Assembly (NCBI GenBank): GCA_035524315.1
Contig: DATKPD010000083.1
Coordinates: 38,848 to 102,847 of the forward strand
DNA from: BOG-938 sp035524315
GTDB lineage: Bacteria; Pseudomonadota; Alphaproteobacteria; Caulobacterales; Caulobacteraceae
Length of the DNA stretch: 64,000 nt
Reading direction: 5' to 3'
The notes under the pieces were generated by a model. That model was not told where the DNA came from, did not search any database, and saw only the letters and a list, made by a program, of their open reading frames with translations. How positions within the stretch are numbered: the first letter of the stretch is position 1; each line of letters begins with the position of its first letter. Shown here piece by piece: positions 57,346 to 64,000 of the stretch. Position numbers and translations under genes: made by a program.

Positions 57346-59940
57346 CTAGAGGCGACAGCGGACTCTGATGCCGAAGAGGCGCGGCGGCGTTATGCCGACA
57401 TTACCGGCCCCCTTCATGGGAGGGCCTTCGAAATTGGTCTGCTCCACCCGGTCCTCTAAATTGCGGACAAAGGCTTCAATGGAGTAGACTTGGCTTTTGG
57501 GTGTGTAGTTCAAGCTCACGTTAGATCGGGTAAATGGAGATTGCCGATACTGCTGCGCACCGCCTACGTCATCGACAAAATATTCGGAGGTGTAGCTTGT
57601 GTCTCCGCGCAGCGTGAATTTGGAGCCGTCTCCCAGCCGAAAGATATGGCGCCACCCAAGACCAATGGTGAATCGTGGGGCGTTGTTCAGAGCGTAGCCG
57701 CCCCAGTTGACGAAGGGCGTTCCCTGCCCTCCCGCTAGAAGCGCGCTGGGGCCCTTGGCGAACGTTGCGGAAAGATAGTTCAGATTCGCGGTGAGCGTAT
57801 CGGTTGGCCCTGCCTCGTAAGTGGCGGCGTTTTCCCAGCCGTAGATTGTGACGGGCGCCGAGAGCGTAACGGCGACCGCCTCGCCGGGCTGGCCTGAAAT
57901 TTCCTCCGAACCGGCGACCTGATAGGCGTGATAATCGTCATAGAAAGCGATGCTGTCGAGATAGAGGCCCTTTACCACCCCGCCCTTGTAGCCAAGTTCG
58001 TAAGCAGTCAAGGTCTCGGGTTTAAAGCTGGTCGGACCAATAACATCGCTGTTGGTGTAGTTATAACCGCCAGGCTTGTAGCCGGTGGCGACGTCCGCAT
58101 AAAAGAGCTCGCCTATTGCGGGGCGGTATTCAGCCCCTGTTCGGTATGTGACCGTGCTCGAGCGTTCGGAGCCGACCTCAGGGCTTCCGGCGCCAGTGGG
58201 GCAGAACAGAAACAATTGACAGCCAAGGGTCTGCGAGCCGGCCCACGTTTCACCCCGGTTCGAGAGCGCGTCGGTGGCGTATCGCAAACCGAAACTTAAC
58301 CTGAGATGGCCGCCAAGATCATAGGCGGCTGTTCCGAATAGGCCGAAGTCTTGCCGGGTAACATGGTCGATGCTCTCGACGCGCACACTACTGCCGGCGA
58401 TGGTCTGGGGGTGACCCAAGCCCAAGGTTCCGTAATAGGGCGAAAACACCCTGGCTTCGTAGTCGAGCGACGCAACGCCGAGCGTCCAACTGGTCGGTCC
58501 AGTCTGCAGGCTTTGCAGCCGAAGCTCTTGGGAGAAGGTGTCAAGACGGCTCGCCTGGACTTGCCATAGATACCCTCCGCCCAGGAAAGGTTTGGGTCCG
58601 CCCGTATCGGTCGTGCGCTCGTAAATATCGATTTGAGAATAGCCGAACAGATAGGCGGCCCGGACACCAGAGAACTGATGGGAAAATTCTGCGTTCGCGG
58701 CCGCGTAGTCGTCATTCAGCCCGCCGACTATCGGATTGTTATTCCCGGTCCTTTGCATCGGCCCAGACGTCGTACTGGCCACATTGGCGTAGGGCACCGA
58801 AGCGTATGGCAGCCCATAGCTATGCGAATAGGTGAGTTGCAGAAGGGCTGAGGTGGCTTCGTCCGGCTTGGCCAGAGCGCTGAAGCGCGCCGAAGCATCA
58901 TGCTCGCTGTTGAGGGCCCCCGAACTGGGCGCGCCCGGCGAGGCCGGTTCGATGATGTAGCCGTCTCGATCATTGACCGCGAAGGCGAGGCGGAGGGCAA
59001 GCTTCGGGTTGACTGGCCCGTTCATCACCGCGCTTTCGCGGCGAGTGTCAAAGTTCCCGATCTCCGCGGCGGCTTCCAGGCCGTCGGTGAAAGTTGGGCG
59101 ATTGCTGACAATATTAATCACGCCGCCGGGCGAACCTGCGCCATAAAGCGTGCCCTGCGGCCCTCGCAGCACCTCGACCCGGTCAATATCAAAGAGGGCG
59201 AAGCCAAGCGCGTAGCTGCTCTGTTGTTGCACGCCGTCAATAACAGTCGATATGCCCGGCGAAGCGCGGTCGGTGAGATCTGTGGTGCCGATGCCGCGGA
59301 CTGTGACATTGACGCCATTGAAGCTATGATCAACCACAGTGTCGGGCGCGACACGATCTATAGAGTCCAGCGTGTAGAGGCCCAGTTCCGAAGCCGCGTC
59401 CCCAGCGGCGGCCGAAACTGGCAAAGGCGTATCCGACAGGGGCTCCGCATGCTTTCGTGCGGTGACGATCAATTGTTCCGCCAGAGTGATCTCGTCGTAA
59501 TTTCTGGGGGACGGGGCATCTGCGGGGTCGGCCTGGCGTGGGCCAAGGGCGATCACACCCGCCTCATCATAGACTACAACCAGCGGAGCGCCCGCCAGTA
59601 ACCGGGCCAGAGCGGCGTGAGGCTCGGAGGCGCCGCGCACTGGTGGTGTCATGACGTCCTTGAGCAACGCGGCTGGGGCGATGATTTGCCATCCCGCCTG
59701 CCGCGCGAACTCCTGTATTGTACGTGCCGCTACGCCCGCTGGCACATCGAAGACTATGGTCTGCGCTGAAGCTTCGCGGGTTGTCGCGATACTGGCGAGC
59801 AATGCCAACGTCGCTGTCGCCCCCACTCTGCGCAACGCCCTGTCCCCCCTCGATTTCGCCGTTTTCGGCTGCGTTTCAAAATCACCGCTCGGCGATGGCG
59901 CTATTTCCAGCCATGGCGGCGCGGAATTTGGCCGCCTCAA
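57346..59940 (-). CDS. FecA-like TonB-dependent transducer with STN domain
   Basis: About 864 residues from a TTG at 59940, 4 bp after the FecR stop. The exact start is uncertain because the signal segment (VGATATLALLASIATTREASA) begins near residue 39. A secretin/TonB short N-terminal (STN) domain (about 61-135: FDVPAGVAARTIQEFARQAGWQIIAP...GVIALGP) precedes a TonB box (EQLIVTARK), the plug (VEVLRGPQGTLYGAGSPGGVINIVSN) and a barrel ending FGIRVRCRL. STN receptors signal substrate binding to a FecR-type anti-sigma factor, which is encoded immediately upstream. The GH3 neighbour points to glucosides or oligosaccharides rather than iron. Confidence 0.92.
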   Translation of the reverse strand: MRRPNSAPPWLEIAPSPSGDFETQPKTAKSRGDRALRRVGATATLALLASIATTREASAQTIVFDVPAGVAARTIQEFARQAGWQIIAPAALLKDVMTPPVRGASEPHAALARLLAGAPLVVVYDEAGVIALGPRQADPADAPSPRNYDEITLAEQLIVTARKHAEPLSDTPLPVSAAAGDAASELGLYTLDSIDRVAPDTVVDHSFNGVNVTVRGIGTTDLTDRASPGISTVIDGVQQQSSYALGFALFDIDRVEVLRGPQGTLYGAGSPGGVINIVSNRPTFTDGLEAAAEIGNFDTRRESAVMNGPVNPKLALRLAFAVNDRDGYIIEPASPGAPSSGALNSEHDASARFSALAKPDEATSALLQLTYSHSYGLPYASVPYANVASTTSGPMQRTGNNNPIVGGLNDDYAAANAEFSHQFSGVRAAYLFGYSQIDIYERTTDTGGPKPFLGGGYLWQVQASRLDTFSQELRLQSLQTGPTSWTLGVASLDYEARVFSPYYGTLGLGHPQTIAGSSVRVESIDHVTRQDFGLFGTAAYDLGGHLRLSFGLRYATDALSNRGETWAGSQTLGCQLFLFCPTGAGSPEVGSERSSTVTYRTGAEYRPAIGELFYADVATGYKPGGYNYTNSDVIGPTSFKPETLTAYELGYKGGVVKGLYLDSIAFYDDYHAYQVAGSEEISGQPGEAVAVTLSAPVTIYGWENAATYEAGPTDTLTANLNYLSATFAKGPSALLAGGQGTPFVNWGGYALNNAPRFTIGLGWRHIFRLGDGSKFTLRGDTSYTSEYFVDDVGGAQQYRQSPFTRSNVSLNYTPKSQVYSIEAFVRNLEDRVEQTNFEGPPMKGAGNVGITPPRLFGIRVRCRL

Positions 59941-59944
59941 TTTC

Positions 59945-60916
59945 TCATCTGTAAAGGTGGATCTCGTCTCCCCTATCGCTCACTCTGGCATGAAAGGCCG
60001 CTGCGACCGCGCGGGCGAAGCCGTGGGGGTCAGTTGCCGAAAACAGACCCGTCACCGTCTCTTGCGCGAGGCTCGGCTCGTCCAAAATGATGCGGGTCGC
60101 GCCGTAGCGTGCAAACTCGTCAATAGCGGAAGCCAGCGTCTGGTCATTGAAGGAAAGCAGTCCCTGCCTCCAAGAAAGCCTGCGCCCTATCTCCTCCGGC
60201 TTGAGCGACACCGTTTCCAGCTCTGGTTGAACTGCAGCTGCGCTTGCGGACGTCGTCGTCAGAGAGTTGGCGGTCAGAACTGAAGCCTTACCTGAAGCGG
60301 CGCGTTGCAGGCGAACCGAACCGTCTTTAACCAAGACGCGCACCAGGTCCGCGGCGTCACGGCGGATCGCAAAGGTCGCCGCTTCGGTCGTCAAATGCAT
60401 GTCTGCGACCGCAACCACAAAAGGCCTTGCGCCATCCTTGGCCACTTCAAAAAGGGCTCGCCCCTGGAGGAGCGCCAGCGAGCGCAGGCTTGGGGTGAAA
60501 TGAAGGCTTACGCTGGATTCGGTGTCTAGGATGACCGTTGAGCCGTCAGACAGCAGAAGCCGTCGAATTTCGCCCTTGGCGGAGGCGAGAACGGTTGGGA
60601 ACAAGTTGTCATAGTTGGCGAGCATAACGCCCCCGACCGAAGCGGCGGCGGCCAGTCCGCCTCCCGCCCACAACAATCGACGACGCGTCGCCGAGGACCG
60701 CAACGCCACCCCGCCCAGCGTGTGCAAAGCTCTGGCCTTGTCTGCATCCACCATGATGGCGTGGGTTTTGGTGAAGGCGCCCAGGCAGCGAACATCGCTT
60801 CCAAGCCAAGCTCTGAAGGCCTGCTCTTCAGCCTCCGATAGAGGCGCTCTATCTCGACGCGCCACCCATCTGGCAGCCTCGTCATAGATGTCAGAACTGG
60901 TCTTTTTTTGCGCCAC
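59945..60916 (-). CDS. FecR-type anti-sigma factor
   Basis: The open frame reaches 61027, but the GTG at 60916 (GGAACGACGC upstream) fits the family start: VAQKKTSSDIYDEAARWVARRDRAPLSEAEEQAFRAWLGSD is the DUF4880 cytosolic sigma-binding domain. About 323 residues follow this start. One membrane helix (about residues 90-112, LLWAGGGLAAAASVGGVMLA) and a periplasmic FecR domain (GEIRRLLLSDGSTVILDTESSV...GRALFEVAKDGARPFVV) are followed by a secretin/STN-like C-terminal domain (QGLLSFNDQTLASAIDEFARYGATRIIL). It overlaps the sigma gene by 26 bp. It relays the receptor signal to the sigma factor. Confidence 0.9.
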   Translation of the reverse strand: MAQKKTSSDIYDEAARWVARRDRAPLSEAEEQAFRAWLGSDVRCLGAFTKTHAIMVDADKARALHTLGGVALRSSATRRRLLWAGGGLAAAASVGGVMLANYDNLFPTVLASAKGEIRRLLLSDGSTVILDTESSVSLHFTPSLRSLALLQGRALFEVAKDGARPFVVAVADMHLTTEAATFAIRRDAADLVRVLVKDGSVRLQRAASGKASVLTANSLTTTSASAAAVQPELETVSLKPEEIGRRLSWRQGLLSFNDQTLASAIDEFARYGATRIILDEPSLAQETVTGLFSATDPHGFARAVAAAFHARVSDRGDEIHLYR

Positions 60917-61514
60917 GCGTCGTTCCAGAACGGCCAATTTGAACCCTAGACGCGCGAGGAGAGGGATTCCCTCCCCGACCAAATTGTTCAACCAACAACC
61001 TGAGCGCCCGAGCCACGCGCATCTCAACCGCCTTTTCCGTCAAACCAAGTCTTTTGGCGATTTGGTTTTGTGCCATTCCATCGATTTTGCGCATTTTGAA
61101 GGCGTCCCGGACCTGGAGAGGCAGGGCGTCCAACGCTTCAGACAGCAGTCTCAGTTCTTGCCGATCCGAGGTGTGTTGCTCCGGCGATGGCGCATCAGAC
61201 ACGCCGAAGTTCTCGAAATTATCAATCGCTTCAATGGACACCACTTTCGAACGCCTGACTTCTGTAAGAAGGATCGATTTGGCTGTCTGGAACAGATAGG
61301 CCCTGGGATTGCTGATGTGATCAACGCAAGCAAGCGCGCTGATCAGGGTGTAGCTTTCCTGAATGACATCGTCAGCATCGAGAAGCAGCCTCCTCTGGCA
61401 GAGCAGCCATCGTCGCAGACCTGTCTCGTGCGGCAAAATATTTGTCGCCAACCAAACGGCTCGCTCTCGACTAAGGGCCTGGTCAGCGATTTCCTTAATT
61501 TTTGGCGGCGACAA
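60891..61514 (-). CDS. ECF sigma factor, FecI type
   Basis: 207 residues from a TTG at 61514. Sigma region 2 (about 25-90: LLLDADDVIQESYTLISAL...NPRAYLFQTAKSILLTEVRR) and region 4 (about 125-175: LSEALDALPLQVRDAFKMRKIDGMAQNQIAKRLGLTEKAVEMRVARALRLL) are intact. It directs RNA polymerase to the receptor promoter when FecR releases it. The tail (GRGGNPSPRASRV...) overlaps the FecR start. It is encoded 135 bp after the GH3 gene in the same direction. Gene order sigma, anti-sigma, transducer is the standard FecIRA order. Confidence 0.9.
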   Translation of the reverse strand: MSPPKIKEIADQALSRERAVWLATNILPHETGLRRWLLCQRRLLLDADDVIQESYTLISALACVDHISNPRAYLFQTAKSILLTEVRRSKVVSIEAIDNFENFGVSDAPSPEQHTSDRQELRLLSEALDALPLQVRDAFKMRKIDGMAQNQIAKRLGLTEKAVEMRVARALRLLVEQFGRGGNPSPRASRVQIGRSGTTRGAKKDQF

Positions 61515-61649
61515 CTCTGTTCGCTCCAGTACCTGTCTGAGACCAGAAGCGCTTTCGCCAGGACGAGCCGATGATGGGCGAGCGTTCGCTAATGAAGTCT
61601 CGCAGGCGATTGAACCGGCTATGGAATGGTCGAAAATTCAACTTTGGCT

Positions 61650-63827
61650 TCAGGGAGGTGTGACTACTAAGGGCAAGACGACAAGGGCTTTGCCAGAAAC
61701 CGATAGCGCGTTTTCCGCAAGGCGAATCTCATAGAGACCTGGAGCCTGGACCCAGTGCTTCGCCCCGACATCAAACGTTGAAAGGATTCTTGGATCGATG
61801 GCCATCTCAATCTGGCGAGATTGATGGGGCTTGAGACTCACCTTCCGCCACCCGACCAGCCGCGACTGACCTGTCGGGGGTTTCATGTAGATCTGGGGTG
61901 TATCGACACCAGTTCGATTGGAGGTGTTCGTAACCCGGAAACGGAGCTTCAAGGCGGCTCCGCCTACAGTGTGGAGGTGGTCGATGCGAAACCTCGCGTA
62001 GGAAAGGCCATAGCCGAATGGGAAAAGTGGCCTCTGGCTCGTCCTCTCAAACCAGCGATAGCCGACATCGGCGCCTTCGGTGTAGCTCACCGAGAAGGGC
62101 GCCAGACCGGAACCGCCGCCAGCTCCTTCAGCAGGCGCAGAGCCGCCATCAAGAACCGGTCGTGGCAATTGCGACTCGTCGACCGGAAAGGTCACAGGCA
62201 ATCGGCCGGAGGGGGCAACATCCCCGACCAGAATCCTGGCTATCGCCTCGCCTCCCGCCGAGCCGGAATACCAGGCCTCGATCACTCCTTGAACTTTCGG
62301 GAGCCATGGCATCTTTACCGGCCCGCCTGTCTCCAACACCACCACGACATGGTTATTGACGGCGCTGGCTGCATCGATGCTGGCGGAGTCGTCGTCGCGC
62401 AGAGCCATCGCCGCATCGGCGCCTTCGGTGGTCCATTGCCGTGCGAACACCAGAACCAGATCGGATTTTCGGGCCAGTTCCTGTAACAGGACCGAGTCTG
62501 ACCCATCTGTGTACTGGATTTTGGCCCCCGGCATCCGTGCCCGCAAAGCCGCGAAGGGCGATGAGGGGTGATAGACGGTCGAGGTTACAAAGCCGGGCGC
62601 CTTCCCCTCGGCGGGAACGGCCAAGGACCCTTCCGGTATCACCTGCGATGACCCGCCCCCTGAAAGCACGCCGGCATCGGCGCGCCCCCCAACGACAAGT
62701 ATTGACCGGGCTTTGCGCGCCAGAGGCAGAACGCCGTTCGCATTTTTCAGAAGAACGATTCCCGCCTCCGCCGCCGTCTGTGAAATGGCGAGATCAGCCT
62801 CGTGATCGCCGCTTACCGCCGGGCTCTGGTGGTCGATCACACCGGTAGATGCTTGCGCCCAAAGTATTCGCTGAACCATATCATCGAGACGTTGGGTTTT
62901 CACCTCTCCCGCGGCCAGGGCCTTTTTAAGGTCGGCGCCGAAATAGTCAGCGTGGTCAAGCTGACGTCCAGATTGCTGGTCCAGCCCGGCATTGACCGCA
63001 GCGGCCGTTGAATGAACGGCGCCCCAGTCCGACATCACGAACCCTTTGTACCCCCAGTCTTTTTTCAGGGCCGAAAACAGGTCGGCATTCTCGCAGGCAT
63101 AGACGCCATTGACCTTATTGTAGGCGCACATCACCGCGCCCGGCTGGCCCTTTTCTATGGCGATTTCGAAAGCCAAAAGATCCGATTCCCGCAAGGCCGC
63201 CGGATCTATTGAGGCGTCCAGAACGTGGCGGCCGGATTCCTGTGCGTTGAGCGCGAAATGCTTGATGGTGGAAATGATATGGTTTGACTGGGCGCCCGCT
63301 ATGGCGGCCCCGGCCATTCGTCCCGCCAATAGCGGGTCTTCGCCCAGATATTCGAAATTGCGTCCATTGCGTGGATCGCGCACCAGATTGACCCCGCCGC
63401 CCAAAAGGACGTTGAATCCCTTGGCGCGCGCCTCGCGCCCGACCATCTGCTCACCCTCAAAGGCGATCGCCTCGTCAAATGAGGCGGCGAGGGCCAGACC
63501 GGATGGAAGGGAGACCTCATCGCCGGCCGGGCGGCCGGCGTTCGCCACGCCCAAGCTTGCATCGGTTTCTTTTAAAGGCGGAATCCCCAATCGCGCGACG
63601 CCGGGGACAAATCCGGCTGAACGGATCAGTCCTGCCGGCAGGGGCTGAATCATGGCTGGAAAGTCGCCCTGAACCAGCGACAGCTTTTCATCGACCGTCA
63701 GGGCGCCGACCAGCCGGCTAGCCTCAACATCCGCCGCGCTTTGCGCCCACGCATGGGAAGCCGACAGGAGGCTGATCAGACATCCCCCCAGAAGGAACCA
63801 GTGAGAGCGCTGGCGACTGGGGCTCAT
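61650..63827 (-). CDS. exported GH3 beta-glucosidase
   Basis: 725 residues from the ATG at 63827, which overlaps the preceding ORF's TGA as ATGA. Signal peptide (HWFLLGGCLISLLSASHAWAQ). GH3 N-terminal barrel (about 40-345) with KHFALNAQESGRH (substrate-binding K189-H190) and the catalytic nucleophile D267 in GFVMSDWGAVHS. The C-terminal alpha/beta sandwich has QWTTEGAD (acid/base region) and a fibronectin-III-like domain (about 630-715). It releases glucose or a related sugar from beta-glucosides in the periplasm. Its position at the head of a FecIR-receptor operon suggests a glycan-inducible uptake system. Confidence 0.9.
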   Translation of the reverse strand: MSPSRQRSHWFLLGGCLISLLSASHAWAQSAADVEASRLVGALTVDEKLSLVQGDFPAMIQPLPAGLIRSAGFVPGVARLGIPPLKETDASLGVANAGRPAGDEVSLPSGLALAASFDEAIAFEGEQMVGREARAKGFNVLLGGGVNLVRDPRNGRNFEYLGEDPLLAGRMAGAAIAGAQSNHIISTIKHFALNAQESGRHVLDASIDPAALRESDLLAFEIAIEKGQPGAVMCAYNKVNGVYACENADLFSALKKDWGYKGFVMSDWGAVHSTAAAVNAGLDQQSGRQLDHADYFGADLKKALAAGEVKTQRLDDMVQRILWAQASTGVIDHQSPAVSGDHEADLAISQTAAEAGIVLLKNANGVLPLARKARSILVVGGRADAGVLSGGGSSQVIPEGSLAVPAEGKAPGFVTSTVYHPSSPFAALRARMPGAKIQYTDGSDSVLLQELARKSDLVLVFARQWTTEGADAAMALRDDDSASIDAASAVNNHVVVVLETGGPVKMPWLPKVQGVIEAWYSGSAGGEAIARILVGDVAPSGRLPVTFPVDESQLPRPVLDGGSAPAEGAGGGSGLAPFSVSYTEGADVGYRWFERTSQRPLFPFGYGLSYARFRIDHLHTVGGAALKLRFRVTNTSNRTGVDTPQIYMKPPTGQSRLVGWRKVSLKPHQSRQIEMAIDPRILSTFDVGAKHWVQAPGLYEIRLAENALSVSGKALVVLPLVVTPP

Positions 63828-64000
63828 ACCAGCCTCAACTTGTAGAGCACAGGCAGAGCGCTCCAAGCCGGTTCGGCTGAGGCGGCGTCGTAGGGTTTCC
63901 GGCCGATGCAATAGCCCTGAACCCCAGTGCCTTTGGCCTGGTCAGTGTGGGGTTGGGCGTCGAGGAAGGCCAAAAAGCCTCCGTAATCCCGCTGTGCGAT
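63824..64000 (-). CDS. dienelactone-hydrolase-like protein, C-terminal part (probably truncated)
   Basis: 59 codons of an ORF that enters from beyond the window end: FLAFLDAQPHTDQAKGTGVQ followed by GYCIG, the nucleophile-elbow region (G-x-C-x-G) of dienelactone-hydrolase-family alpha/beta-hydrolases. Only about 25 unrelated residues follow before the stop, where a normal member has another ~110 residues with the catalytic Asp and His. So the gene is frameshifted or truncated here. Its TGA overlaps the GH3 ATG by 4 bp, so translation of this remnant may still feed the GH3 start. Confidence 0.6.
   Translation of the reverse strand: MAQRDYGGFLAFLDAQPHTDQAKGTGVQGYCIGRKPYDAASAEPAWSALPVLYKLRLV

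Noticed and set aside
1..64000. tRNA, rRNA, CRISPR array, prophage or toxin-antitoxin modules
   Set aside because: No cloverleaf, regular spacer array, phage structural gene or paired small toxin/antitoxin genes could be recognised by reading both strands.

Overview
The window is a GC-rich (roughly two-thirds G+C by eye) stretch of alphaproteobacterial chromosome. Five complete TonB-dependent receptors (TBDRs), a FecI/FecR pair, a globin-coupled chemoreceptor, hybrid sensor kinases and many secreted hydrolases suggest an oligotroph of the Caulobacteraceae (Caulobacter/Phenylobacterium type). That placement is an inference from gene content. I saw no rRNA, tRNA, CRISPR array or prophage.

Layout. 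1-12.6 kb: mixed housekeeping and accessory genes (partial YihY/BrkB, a cupin, a GH16 glucanase, a GAF hybrid kinase, an orphan LpxD, DUF427, a mini flagellar-rod-like protein, a Bcr/CflA exporter, an EthD-like protein, a secreted amidohydrolase). 12.6-24.4 kb: an acid-sugar locus. On the minus strand are two tandem cupins, an MFS importer and glyoxalase I. On the plus strand are a LysR regulator, a rhamnonate-dehydratase-like enolase, a DapA-type aldolase, a GntR/FCD repressor and a TBDR. Three copies of the dyad ACTGGT-N11-ACCAGT lie upstream of the dehydratase and of the receptor. One covers the predicted receptor promoter, and one covers the promoter of a candidate ~110-nt antisense-strand RNA that ends in a textbook terminator. 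25-34 kb: a degenerate GGDEF-EAL protein, tannase plus PepSY membrane protein, a Cache hybrid kinase and a soluble globin MCP.

34.2-48.8 kb looks like one functional locus. A minus-strand row (metallo-beta-lactamase hydrolase, N-terminal di-haem PQQ dehydrogenase, second MBL hydrolase, GlcG/HbpS-type protein, Tat-exported esterase, ceramidase-like hydrolase, TBDR) is divergent from an OmpR/CpxA-type two-component system and a secreted NHL propeller. An unusual triple direct repeat (GTAAG-N6-GTCAG-N6-GTAAA, 11-bp period) sits before the regulator gene and again inside the minus-strand row, suggesting a regulon. I read it as periplasmic capture, hydrolysis and oxidation of an unknown ester or alcohol substrate.

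48.8-54.8 kb: another MBL hydrolase and a large TBDR, followed by a scar. The scar holds a 231-bp second copy of the NHL gene tail, a receptor C-terminus remnant and a decayed IS6-like transposase. 54.8-64 kb: a minus-strand glucoside-uptake operon (truncated dienelactone-hydrolase-like ORF, GH3 beta-glucosidase, FecI sigma, FecR anti-sigma, STN-bearing FecA-like receptor, paralogous receptor without STN) that ends at a strong terminator.
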